Made by a program: the position numbers and the translations under genes
Shown: positions 34,993-45,572 of the stretch, piece by piece
How the letters are laid out: every line of letters begins with the position of its first letter
Numbering within the stretch: the first letter of the stretch is position 1
The notes under the pieces: generated by a model
What the model was told of the DNA's origin: nothing
Databases searched by the model: none
What the model saw: only the letters and a program-made list of their open reading frames with translations
NCBI GenBank assembly: GCA_949317995.1
Contig: OX439049.1
Location: forward strand, 11,346,395-11,410,394
Source of the DNA: Acholoe squamosa
Taxonomy: Eukaryota > Annelida > Polychaeta > Phyllodocida > Polynoidae
DNA: 64,000 nt
Direction of reading: 5' to 3'

Positions 34993-36803
34993 GCAGGATA
35001 CCGATGACGGCGGTCTAGCTAGTCCTGAGGACTAAGGCGTCTGCCGCGTCCGTGCTGCCCCTGTTTGCCGCGTACGCTGCAGCGGCCAGCAGCAGCCACG
35101 CGCCGACATCTAGTCCTGGGGACTAGAACGCGCCTTTACTATGCGTTCTACAGTTTAGTCCTCAGGACTAAACAGGTGGTCCCTGGGACTATGAATCTCA
35201 TCCTGAGGGCACCATGACTATTCTCTACTCTTGGATGATTATGAGCCAGGGTCTCAGTCCCACGGACTAAGATCTAGTCCCTGGGACTGTATCTTTAGTC
35301 CCTGGGACTACTGTGTAGTCCCAGGGACTATAGGCTTTGAATCTAAGTAACAATGCTGAAACTGCTAGGGACTAGATGCATGCTCATGGGGAGTCAAGGT
35401 TTGGTCCTGGGGACTAGAATTTTAGTCCCTGGAGCTACTTTTTAGTCCCCAGGACTTGACTTGTAGCTTCAAAGCCTGTCTGTCTAGTCCAAAGGACTAA
35501 ACATATAGTTCTAGGGACTAGAACATAATCCTTGGGACTAAGATACAATCCTTGGGACTAAGGCCTTACGTTTTATTTTTACGACCACATGGGTACGCGG
35601 AACAGCCCTCGGTGCTAGAAAGACATAGTCCCTGGGACTAAAAACTTAGTCCTGAGGACTAAAGATTATAGTCCTCAGGATGATATTTTAGCCCTGAGAA
35701 CTACACATCTAGTGCTAGTGACCTAGTGCTAGTGACTAGAGACATTCCTGGTGATTGGACGTTAGTCCTGAGGCCTACAACTTTAGTCCTAGGGACTTAA
35801 AGTGTAGTCCTCGGGCTAGAAGAATGGTCCTGAAGGCTAGAAATTGATCAACACAGCCTTTTCCATATCTATACCCTGGTACAAGGTTCAGTCCCAGGGA
35901 CTAACTGTTAAGTCCTGAGGGCTAAAGACGTAGCTGCCTGGTCCTCAGGACTAAAGATGTAGTCCTGGGGACTAGAGACATAGTCCCAGGGACTACTATT
36001 TCAGTCCAGCCGGTCCTGAGGACTAGGTCTTGGTCCCGAGGACTATCTATATCTGCCAAGTCTCAAGGGGTAGGTGGGATGTAGGGTCTTAGTCCCAAGG
36101 ACTATGCTCTAGGACCATAGGCCTACCTTCAGTCCTTAAGTCACCATTGGACTACTTGTAGTCCCAGTGACTACTGTGCAGTCCCAGGGACTAAAGATAC
36201 AGTCCTGAGGACTGCAACATTGTCCTTGGGACTAGAGACACAGTCCTTGGTCCCTAGGACTGTATCTTTAGTCCCTAGGACTACACAGAGCAGTCCTGGG
36301 GACTAAGAAGTAGTCCTCAGGACTAAATTTGAAGTCCTGGGGACTACATCCCTAGTCACAACTACATTAAACATCAATGAATGAATTAGTCCTCAGAACC
36401 ACATGCATTAGTCCTGAGGACTAGGCAAATGTTTTTGTAGTCCTCAGGACTAAACAAGTAGTCCCTGAGTCTACGCATTAGTCCCCAGGGCTAAAAGCTT
36501 AGTCCTGGAGACTAACAGCACAGTCTTATACAAAGTCAGTCGGTCTGCAGGGTAATTCATGGGAATGTACAATTAGTCCCTAGGACAATATCCTCATATT
36601 CTTAGTCCTGGGGACTAGGCTTTAGTCCTTAGGACTTAAGCATCGCATTTTTATTAGCTATAGTCCTGAGGACTACCACTACGCCCGCGCACCTACACGC
36701 ACCGCGGGAGCCTCCGTATAGAGTCTGCGTATTTAGGTCAGCGCGGACGCGCCAGTCACCTTAGTCCTCAGGACTAGCTAGACCGCCGTCATCGGTATCC
36801 TGC
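34993..36803. mobile_element. MULE/foldback-like element full of TAGTCC...GGACTA palindromes
   Basis: A 1811-bp non-coding unit has perfect 45-bp inverted ends (34993-35037 and 36759-36803), which begin GCAGGATACCGATGACGGCG and include a TAGTCCTGAGGACTA palindrome. Imperfect similarity continues some 25 bp further in. The 9-bp sequence GACTAGACT directly precedes and follows it (34984-34992, 36804-36812). The interior holds several dozen variants of TAGTCCYNRGGACTA at irregular spacing. A 9-bp duplication points to the Mutator (MULE/Rehavkus) group, by inference; no transposase is present. Confidence 0.88.
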
Positions 36804-36812
36804 GACTAGACT

Positions 36813-36900
36813 CTGTGGCTTGGGTATGATCCCCCTGGGGGGTACCTTGCCCACCAGGAATGGTGGAGTCTGAGCTCGGAGTGGTAGCTTGGTGCTCCAT
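36813..36900 (-). pseudogene. DIRS1-like gag N-terminus, cut off by nested element
   Basis: The minus strand opens with ATG at 36900-36898 and reads MEHQATTPSSDSTIPGG, reaching the 9-bp duplication at 36812. Skipping the insertion and one duplication copy, the frame continues to about 34950, where GTATGT might be a splice donor. Homology is weak; the call rests on position and open frame. Confidence 0.5.
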
Positions 36901-37523
36901 TTTTGAGAAGTGATGCTGAGCGTCTTGTGTTCAGCTTTTTATACATCTTCTCCGCCCCATCTATTGTTTTAATTTCGATTCCTCATCCTCCAATCAAATC
37001 AGTTTTTACATACCTGATCTGATCAGGAGGGGGAGGGGGATGGCCTCAGGGCGGTGTGATGGGCAGTTTTATGGCCCTTCGCCCAGTTTTCTCTGATCCT
37101 GGGATCAGAGGGAGGGGCTCACTCGCTCTGTTTGCTCAGAGCGGTGGCCTTTGGTCATGTTGGGTGCACACACATGTTTTATGGCCTCCAGGCGCTTTGA
37201 AGCCGGTCCCCTTGGTTGTAGGGTTGTATAGGACTAATCCCTATAGTCCCCCCTGGTCCTTGGGCCCAGCCCCTACTGGCCTAGGGCCATGTAGGTGTCG
37301 TTGAGGCTGCCTTGTATGGCCGGCCTCCTGCAAGCTTTGTGCCGTGGAGGGGGAAGGAGCCTAGCTCCTACCTCCATGGCAGTCGCTGTAAGAATGACAA
37401 CCTGCAAGCGAGGTCCTGCTTTATTCCACAATTTCTGGGTTACTCAGTGCTTTTTGGTGGATATTCCCATCCACATATCTGTCGATATTGCACACCCTGT
37501 AGGCTGTAACATCAATTTTGTAA

Positions 37524-37585
37524 GGCGTGCGGTTATCCATGGATAACCTGCACCCAGTGCGGGTTATCCATTGATAACCCGCATG
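37524..37585. repeat. TTATCCATGGATAA palindrome cluster
   Basis: GCGGTTATCCATGGATAACC and GCGGGTTATCCATTGATAACCCGC are adjacent imperfect palindromes, able to form hairpins. Confidence 0.6.
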
Positions 37586-37640
37586 CCTCTCATGTCCCTC
37601 CATGTCATATGTTACATGTTAAAACCCACGAAATACTCCA

Positions 37641-37712
37641 GGCCAGGGTAGGGATCGAACCTGCAGTCTCACATCCCAAATTCAACTCCCTATGCACTGC
37701 GCCACAGGGACT
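37641..37712 (-). repeat. tRNA-derived SINE-like head
   Basis: On the minus strand a B-box-like GGTTCGATCCC (37661-37651) lies about 45 nt after an A-box-like TGGCGCAGTGC (37704-37694). The spacing and motifs fit a tRNA-type RNA polymerase III promoter. The acceptor stem does not close well, so it is a SINE head or tRNA pseudogene rather than a working tRNA. Confidence 0.6.
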
Positions 37713-37840
37713 GACGAGAAACGCGCGGTTCGAACCACGTCTGGATATGATACAAAGCCGTGTGCGCTGTAGCTGTCCGCTGCCGGGCGACGAGGTGTAT
37801 TATACACAAACATAACCGCGAGACGCATTCAAAGGAGGAG

Positions 37841-37916
37841 ACGCGGTGGTCTAGCGGTTAGCGCATTGCGCTCAGCCGTCAGAGGTACGCAGCTCGAGTC
37901 CCGGTCCGGGCGCATC
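37841..37916 (+). repeat. tRNA-like sequence
   Basis: AGACGCG at the start and CGCATCT at the end can pair at six of seven positions. A-box-like TGGTCTAGCGG and B-box-like GCTCGAGTCCC are present. The T stem does not fold properly, so I call it tRNA-derived. Similar flanking sequences (GTGTGCGCTGT...GTCCGCTGCCGGG) occur on both sides at about 37760 and 37925. Confidence 0.5.
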
Positions 37917-37959
37917 TTTTTTCGCCGTGTGCGCTGTCGCTGTCCGCTGCCGGGTGCCT

Positions 37960-39318
37960 ACGGCCTCGTGTAATTATCCTTCACTAACACACACTCGTCA
38001 TGAATTATCCATTGATTACTTGTTCAATATACCATAGCTACCCCTGGCTTAAATGCCACTCTGTGAAATAATAGAAAGATAACTTCAGGACCACTTCCTA
38101 TATCTCTCAAAACAGGGCACCACTGGTGGTCCCAAGCATATGACATGGGAAATAGCCCTGAGGGTGCTCAGAGTTGAACTAATCAACTGTGTCAAAGCGT
38201 ATGTAGCGGTGTTGGTATGTTACCGACCTCGTGTTATTATGTACTTTTAACCTTATGTCTATGTGTGTACCGACACTACTGACACTCATTAATTGTCTTA
38301 TCTATCACACCTAATTAACAGTGTTATATAATGGGATCACCCGTCTTCCCACGTCTGTTAGTGCCTCTATACTAGGGGTTATAAGGCGAGTCGTTTGTAT
38401 GCAATATTTAGTTCGTCTCAGGGAGACAACTCGCAACCCCATGTAGCAAGCCCACTTAGAGGCAATTCAGTTTTAGCTCAGATAAGCTGGTTCAAAGCGG
38501 GCAGAATACTATTCATGGTTTTAGGTTGGGCAAATGGTGGGTTTCCAGTCAGGGCCACATTGGGTTGCCCTAATAGGGCAAACTGACCTAAGACTGTTGG
38601 GCTTCTAACAGTTTTTGTCCTCAGCAAGTTGTGTGAAAAATACCTTTCACCCCAACATGATACACAACACACTTTGTGTAAAAACGTTTTTAACGTTAAA
38701 ATAACGTTTTTATTTGGTCCCTCAGTTTGCCAAACGTTTATTTTTTCAAGAGGTAGATCTAGATGCACTTGGGCCAGTCCAGTCGTAGACTACCGGCCTT
38801 TTTATTTAAACAAAGAAAAATGAACAGGTAACAAAGTTACAATTACAAAAAAAATTGAACTGCCAGCTATGCCTGCCTGCCTGCTACCTGTGAGTGGTTG
38901 ACTGCACACCTGGTGACCTAGTTGACTGAGGGTGACTGGAGGCCTGTGTGGTGCCCCCTGTATTTAATACCCGAATCAGTCAAGTATAACAGACTGATTC
39001 TAACCAATAAAGCAATTTTTAAAAACCTTTTTACCCGAACCAAATAAAAACGTGCGCAAAAAAGGTTTTTGTCAAGTGGGAACACTCTATAGTTCTGGTA
39101 TGCATGCATTTATACTGCATTTATACATTATCTGAACTACCATAATCTCCAATGTATAGCATGCATTCTGTGCATAGGATGCAGCCTGATTTGAAGCGAA
39201 AGCTGTACCGCGCTCCAAGAGCCTGAATTGTAAGAGTTTAGGACTACTCTATAGCAAATGTACCTCACCTGTAAGATGCACCCAGAAGTTGAACAGATTC
39301 AATGAGGTTCATGGGGCC
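37960..39318. other. Intergenic with AACGTT repeat fragments, no gene seen
   Basis: AACGTT-type fragments lie at about 38678-38760 and 39000-39080, the second ending GTCAAGTGGG, an end motif of the 5848-type elements. No ORF here resembles a known protein. Confidence 0.5.
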
Positions 39319-39321
39319 TTA

Positions 39322-39515
39322 GGGAGTGGTCATTTTTTAACAAGGGGGGGACAGAAAAAATGTCGCGCCTTTTCACCGAAAAAGCCCGTGCGTGACTATA
39401 GAGAAAAGGGGGATGAAAAAATTTCTGACCCCTCGGAGGGGGGGGGGCAGAAAATTTTCGCCAGGCACGCAAGCAATTTCACCGACCCCTATGTTGTTAA
39501 AAAATGACCACTCCC
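39322..39515. mobile_element. 194-bp TTA-flanked MITE
   Basis: The inverted ends GGGAGTGGTCATTTTTTAAC match exactly over at least 20 bases, and the interior has G and C runs. TTA flanks both sides (39319-39321, 39516-39518), the target duplication typical of PIF/Harbinger elements. The ends resemble those of the larger element at 40314-43763. Confidence 0.8.
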
Positions 39516-39690
39516 TTAGATTCAAGTGTAAGACATGCCTCATAGACTACATCCTTTACGGTAAATGATATTGGGTTTATAATTTTTGATATATATCTAA
39601 AGGTCCGACGTGGTAAATATCAAAGAGACAAATGAGCAGCATATATCATATATAGACATGTTTCATCTGCTAAAAAACATACATACATAC

Positions 39691-39797
39691 CAGGTTTATT
39701 GCTATCATCTTGTGCCAGTTTTTCTCATCTGCAATGCCTGCATTGTTTATGACAATATCTAGACCACCAAATGTCTTTGCAGTGGTCTCAAAGGCAC
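39691..39797 (-). CDS. SDR exon with NNAG motif
   Basis: The exon is bounded on the minus strand by ATTTCAG and GTATGTATG. It encodes FGGLDIVINNAGIADEKNW and MIAINL, the core of the Rossmann fold in classical SDRs. Confidence 0.85.
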
Positions 39798-42700
39798 CTG
39801 AAATAACAATTCAAGATTTAATCTTTATACTGAATCAGGGGAAGTCAAGGGTTGTATGGTAGTTCTTCTGTAAGTATCAAAATCACCAAGCAGGTAATTG
39901 CTTATCATACTACGACTGTATCCTTGAAGTCATACCAAATGCACCATAGGAATAGCACTGTTATAAGGAGTCATAGTGATGGGGGTGATTGTAGTATCTT
40001 ATGAAATGGCCCCCTACTATCAAGCACTTAAGAGAACCATCCTCTCTCTTTCAGACCCTCCTATTAAGCATCTTCGACTTCCTTCAGTAACAAGTTTATG
40101 GCTATTCAGTACAGTAATGTATAATACCATTACCATATTCGATGTAATTAGCGAGCATTGTGCTTGAAAATATATATGAAATAGTAGTTACAGTTAAATT
40201 GTTAATCAAAACTGAAATATCTGGGTCTGTTCTAGTCTGAAATTCTGCGATAAAGAGCGTATACTGGGTATGTGCAACCATTATGTCAAATACTTAATAG
40301 GGAATGCATCTTAGAGAGTGATAACAACAGGGGGGTTGGGTAAAAAAGTTTTGACCCCCGTAAGGGATGAAAATTGCAGGTGAATGTGCCCTTTTAACCT
40401 ATACTAATGCTTGGGTTTTCCCACTGGAAACAGGTGAAATTATTTTGACCCCCCCCCCCGGTCAAGTAGTGGATGGGCCAGAGGGCCAATTTCTTGAAAG
40501 AGGTACCATCTCGAGGGACTATTCGTACCAATACTTTTTGGATACCTATATGTCTATAGTTCATGGCCAGGTATGATAGGATTGCCAAATGAGTAGCTTA
40601 GTGTCCAAAATCACATGTTTAATGAGTTGCGGGTGGTCGATTTTAACAATATCCCTAAAAAACTACTTTGCCCAATACAAGGTAACTATCCATGGCAGTT
40701 GCTTAATATTTTCATAGAGTATTATCATATCAATGATCAGTCAGCACAAAATCTTTTAGTGACCTACTTATAGGACAAAGTCATATTTTAGTGCCATCAT
40801 TTACAATAAATTGATAATATTCCACATTTCTGCTGTGGTTCTGAAATCTGTTCAATCTGTCTTATCATATCATAGAGTGATTCTTAGATGTCTTGGGAGT
40901 ACATTGGTGTATGAAAAGGCATTGTAGGTACTGTATTTTAGGCCACAATAGTGGTATGCTGATATATAGTCATAATCGGTAAAGATCCAGAAACTGTCTC
41001 TGAGGGCACTAAAATGGACAAATGTCAGACATGGTGTACTATTACATTGAAACTAATTGTCCCTATCCCCTAAGGTAGAGGCTAACAGTTGAATAGAGAA
41101 ATTTGGGTTTGTCCAGATTGAAATTTTGGGTGTGTCCAAACAGATATTTGAGTAGAAAACACTATTCCGAGGCAAATGAAATGCAGAAAACTGACATGTT
41201 GCATCATTCAATGTTGCAGAACAATTTTCACAACTCAGGCGACTTTATATGGTTTATATGGACAGTGATGGATGCCTTAAAACATCAATGTTCATATGGC
41301 CTGCGTGAGCAAAAAATGGCCTGCATAGGATGCCATGATGATTTTTCGCTCATGCAGGCCATATGAACATTGATGTTTTAAGGCATCCATCACTGTCCAT
41401 ATAAACTTCATTGAAATTATAAGAAATCAGGAAATGTTTGAATATAAGACATATTCACAAAAATTGCCCTTTTTTTTGCTTCTAGTAGCCTGCATCTAAA
41501 GGCCCTACATGGGCCATTAAGATTCTATGTCAGCTTTTGCTGGCGTGCTGGCGTCAATTCGGCATCACTGATCATTAAACTGAAAGTACATGCTTCCCTA
41601 AAAGTGTGTTTAGCAATACAGTGAGAATAACTGTTTCCTTCTTTTATCAAGACATTGATAGTGCACTACATCATTTCACATGTGACACTTGCACACCACA
41701 CTACACTATATGGGCAGGAGGCCTACCACATATTCCGCTTTTATAGACAATGCCAGGCACCAAAATTCCCTTTATTCCAGATTAGGTAAGGAAAAAATGA
41801 CACAACCTTGAAGGATTTGGGACCCCAAAAGTTACTTTTTGGCATTATGAAACTTTCTTTGCTCATTTATCCCTATACACCCCTGACGTAGTATCTGTGG
41901 AGAAGTCAAAGTATACATGTCAAGCCTTGTATAGAACTCTTTTTCACTCTTGAGCATTTGGCTGTATTGGAGCAATAACAACTTTTCCCAATATATCTGC
42001 CATGGTGCACGTTGAGCCATTAATTTGTGGGGCATGTTGAACCGTTCCATGTGGTGCCATCTAATGTGTTAGCATGCTTAAGCAGGTTAAACCAATCATA
42101 GAACCATGCAGGAGAGCGCATTGCTGTGCCATGGCTCACTAAGCAGAAGAATCTGTGTGAGCCTGTTTTCATAATCAGCTGCAGCAACGACCAGCTGCAG
42201 CTGTTAAATAATCAATGTATCAACATGAAAATGAAACAAAGTGAACATATGAAGGCCTTGAGAAAAATATAGAAACTTTGTGTTCAAGATTGATGAAGAA
42301 TCATCTTTCTGTCACACAGTTTAGGCTTTTAAGAGCAGCTACACAAATCAAATGATCTGTTATCTCCCCCACTCCCCTTAAAATATGCACTATGTGAGCA
42401 GGGCCTATGTGGAGAGTGTTATATATGACCCACGTATACCTGAGGGAAGCCAGAAACCCTCTTTATTTTCACATAGAGGAATTTGTAAAGCCCAATTTCC
42501 TCAAAGGTGTATATGACAATGAATGTGTGCAATATTGGCACTTAATACATTTCTGGGACACCAAAACTATGCAAAGTCATCAAGAAAATCCATTTCAATA
42601 TCCATATGCCAGTCCCCATTATCTTTCTGAGGGGTATTATAAATACCAGGTATAGTTGATATCTTATGAAGCTTAGTTATGCATAATGATGTTGATCAAC

Positions 42701-45572
42701 TTCCTGGGGTAATTTCAAATGTCATGGGTCTTAATTGGAGTCAGGAAAAAAATAACCTTCATAAGCGGCGCAACATGCCACCCTCTCTATGCTGGTGCTG
42801 ATTTCTCATGATATCTAGGTATGAGAAGAATAGATCTAGTATTATGTCTAGTTTAGAATTTTTTTGAAGCTGCTCAAATGTGGCATGGTATATAAATTGA
42901 CCTACTAGAAGCAAAAATAGTTGAGAAACTTGTCCAGCAGCACTGAATGATGCAACAGAGTTTTCTGCATTTCATTTGCCTCGGAAAAGTCTTTTCTGCT
43001 TAAATATCTGTCTGGACACATCAAAAATATCAATCTAGACAAACCAAAATATCTCTATTCAACTGTTAGACCCTACCTTAGGGGATAGGGACAATTAGTT
43101 TCAATGTACTAGTTTACCATGTCTGACATTTGTCTACTTTTGTGGCCTCGGAGACACTTTTTGGACCAATATTGATTATGACTCAGTATCAGTATACCGT
43201 TACTGTGGCCTAAAATACAGTACTTACAATGCCTTATCATACACCAATGTACTCTCAAGACATCTAAGAATCACTCTATGATATGATAAGGCAGATTGAA
43301 CAGATTTCAGAGCCACAGGAGAAATGAAAAATGGCAATCATAAAATATAATCAATTTTTTGTAAACGATGTCGCTAAAATATGACTTTGTCCTATAAGTA
43401 GGTCACTAAAAATTGATGTGCTGACTAACCATTGATATGGTAATACTCTGTGAAAATATTAAGCAACTGCGATGGATAGTTATCTTGTATTGGACAAAGT
43501 AGGTTTTTCCAGGGAAATTGTTAAAATCGACCACCCGCAACTCATTAAACATGTGATTTTGGACACTAAGCTACTCATTTGGCAATCCTATCATACCTGG
43601 CCATAAACTATAGACATATATGTATCCAAAAAGTATTGGTACGAATAGTCCCTCGAGACATTTCTCAGCTCTGGCCCATGGACTAAAAAAGGGGTTGAAA
43701 AGAGTCTGACCCCTCCCTGAAACCCATCAGCCCCCCCCCATTGTTAGAAAATGATCACTCCCCTTACCTTCCAGCTGTGTCCTGTCAGAGACGTCACACT
43801 GTACAAAGAGGGTGCTGTTAGCACCATGTTGCTGTTGGAGTTCATGCTCCGCCTGTTCACCCACCTCAGCCTTTATATCCGCTATACAAACCTGTCAACA
43901 TAGAACACCATAGGCCTATTGGTGAAGAGAATGTGGAAGACAACATTTCATACCCTGATGCATCACCTGTTTAAGGACAGCTAACATCTAAATATTCAAT
44001 AAAGAACTCAACAATAGAAGTCAATATTTCTGCATTCTGCACACTGGAATTAACCAAAGAAATACATTTTTGTCAAGATTAATTCGTTATAAGTTTTCTC
44101 GCCATGAATATGACCTTAGCTGTCAAAATGGCATTAAACTTATATCACTCACTCACCCACTTCGTTGTATTTGAATTCTGGGGGCCAAAACTTCATAATA
44201 AAGGGATTAATTTACTATAGAAATACATGGTTATGGTTCGGGACCAAGCAATTAGTTTGTTTTATCTTACTATTTTGGCTTGGACAGTGCCTTTTTGGTT
44301 ATAACCCCAGAGCATTATCAGGCCATAACCTTACTCTAACACCTTTTGGATATCTTCAAGAAGCCTTTGGTTAGAGTCTGGACATGTTAATAAATTTGAG
44401 GAGTATACAAAGTCAACCTCTCCATACAGTTCCAGTTAAAACCATTCAGGGTTCTATGGGAATCGTTCCCCGGCCACTGTGGCAAGAGACGGACCCGTTG
44501 TCCACTACACCAAGTCGAACGGTACTAGAAGGATTTGAATGGACAGTGATGGATGCCTTAAAACATCAATGTTCATATGGCCTGCGTGAGCAAAAAATGG
44601 CCTGCATAGGATGCCATGATGATTTTTCGCTCATGCAGGCCATATGAACATTGATGTTTTAAGGCATCCATCACTGTCCATATAAACTTCATTGAAATTA
44701 TAAGAAATCAGGAAATGTTTGAATATAAGACATATTCACAAAAATTGCCCTTTTTTTTGCTTCTAGTAGCCTGCATCTAAAGGCCCTACATGGGCCATTA
44801 AGATTCTATGTCAGCTTTTGCTGGCGTGCTGGCGTCAATTCGGCATCACTGATCATTAAACTGAAAGTACATGCTTCCCTAAAAGTGTGTTTAGCAATAC
44901 AGTGAGAATAACTGTTTCCTTCTTTTATCAAGACATTGATAGTGCACTACATCATTTCACATGTGACACTTGCACACCACACTACACTATATGGGCAGGA
45001 GGCCTACCACATATTCCGCTTTTATAGACAATGCCAGGCACCAAAATTCCCTTTATTCCAGATTAGGTAAGGAAAAAATGACACAACCTTGAAGGATTTG
45101 GGACCCCAAAAGTTACTTTTTGGCATTATGAAACTTTCTTTGCTCATTTATCCCTATACACCCCTGACGTAGTATCTGTGGAGAAGTCAAAGTATACATG
45201 TCAAGCCTTGTATAGAACTCTTTTTCACTCTTGAGCATTTGGCTGTATTGTAGCAATAACAACTTTTCCCAATATATCTGCCATGGTGCACGTTGAGCCA
45301 TTAATTTGTGGGGCATGTTGAACCGTTCCATGTGGTGCCATCTAATGTGTTAGCATGCTTAAGCAGGTTAAACCAAAAGAGTCTGACCCCTCCCTGAAAC
45401 CCATCAGCCCCCCCCCCCCCGTTGTTAGAAAATGATCACTCCCCTTACCTTCCAGCTGTGTCCTGTCAGAGACGTCACACTGTACAAAGAGGGTGCTGTT
45501 AGCACCATGTTGCTGTTGGAGTTCATGCTCCGCCTGTTCACCCACCTCAGCCTTTATATCCGCTATACAAAC
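39691..45572 (-). CDS. 15-hydroxyprostaglandin dehydrogenase-like SDR gene (partial)
   Basis: Minus-strand exons encode a short-chain dehydrogenase resembling 15-hydroxyprostaglandin dehydrogenase (NAD-dependent oxidation of prostaglandins). The upstream exon is present twice (45572-45449 and 43891-43768, identical in coding) and reads VCIADIKAEVGEQAEHELQ, then LFVQCDVSDRTQLE. The downstream exon 39797-39691 reads AFETTAKTFGGLDIVINNAG, then EKNWHKMIAINL. NNAG is the classical SDR motif, and CDV is the adenine-side motif. Phases agree (G|GT). The first exon with the TGxxxGIG cofactor motif and the later exons with the YxxxK active site were not found. Using both exon copies would add 124 nt and break the frame, so one must be skipped or the gene is damaged. 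Confidence 0.8.
41252..41406. repeat. 59-bp hairpin with 37-nt loop
   Basis: Arms 41252-41310 and 41348-41406 are complementary at 58 of 59 positions. The first arm starts GTTTATATGGACAGTGATGG. Copied in part at 44540-44687. Confidence 0.9.
41259..42093. repeat. Duplicated segment X, first copy
   Basis: This 835-bp segment is repeated at 44540-45374 with one or very few differences (one is G/T near 41970). It begins inside the hairpin arm and lies between the arms of the foldback element. Confidence 0.9.
43698..44539. repeat. Duplicated segment Y, first copy
   Basis: Repeated at 45375-46220, differing mainly in the length of a C run. It contains one SDR exon and a tRNA-derived SINE-like head on the minus strand (about 44531-44457; TTGGTGTAGTGG then GGAACGATTCC). 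Confidence 0.92.
43768..43891 (-). CDS. SDR exon, inner copy
   Basis: A 124-nt exon between GTTGACAG and GTAAGGGG. It encodes EVGEQAEHELQQQHGANSTL and FVQCDVSDRTQLE. The donor GTAAG overlaps the TTA duplication of the element ending at 43763. Confidence 0.82.
44540..45374. repeat. Duplicated segment X, second copy
   Basis: Near-identical to 41259-42093, placed directly after the first copy of Y. Confidence 0.9.

Larger units (their letters stand above)
30832..37419 (-). mobile_element. DIRS1-like retrotransposon, decayed, with nested insertion
   Basis: Minus-strand gag, reverse transcriptase and RNase H segments lie between inverted sequences. A 26-bp sequence at 30832-30857 (starting GCAGGACCTCGCTTGCAGG) is exactly complementary to 37394-37419. 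A second stretch of about 41 bp at 30930-30971 (including CACAGAGTGGCATTTA) is nearly complementary to about 38036-38077. DIRS1 elements have inverted ends plus an internal region complementary to them, so this pattern fits. The tyrosine recombinase that should follow RNase H is absent; only about 700 bp of non-coding DNA remain there. The gag start is split by a 1.8-kb DNA element. The exact outer ends are uncertain. Confidence 0.75.
40314..43763. mobile_element. Long-inverted-repeat (foldback) element, TTA-flanked
   Basis: Two arms of roughly 700 bp (about 40490-41215 and 42930-43680) are reverse complements with moderate divergence. An example is CGAGGGACTATTCGTACC at 40513 against its complement near 43640. 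The outer ends (GAGAGTGAT... left, GGGGAGTGATCATTTTCTAA right, other strand) resemble those of the 194-bp MITE at 39322. TTA flanks both ends (40311-40313, 43764-43766). No transposase ORF is present. Likely a non-autonomous Harbinger-type foldback element in an intron of the SDR gene. Confidence 0.65.

Noticed and set aside
35000..36800. Possible CRISPR-like array (regular short repeats)
   Set aside because: Units are palindromic with irregular spacing and variable sequence, in a eukaryotic context, and bounded by transposon ends with a target duplication.
37841..37916. Functional tRNA gene
   Set aside because: Acceptor pairing is plausible but the T and anticodon arms do not fold; it is adjacent to other SINE-like sequence.
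41100..41366. Short plus-strand ORF over segment X (and its copy at 44384-44647)
   Set aside because: It reads through the hairpin and is non-coding repeat; the two copies share the frame only because the DNA is duplicated.
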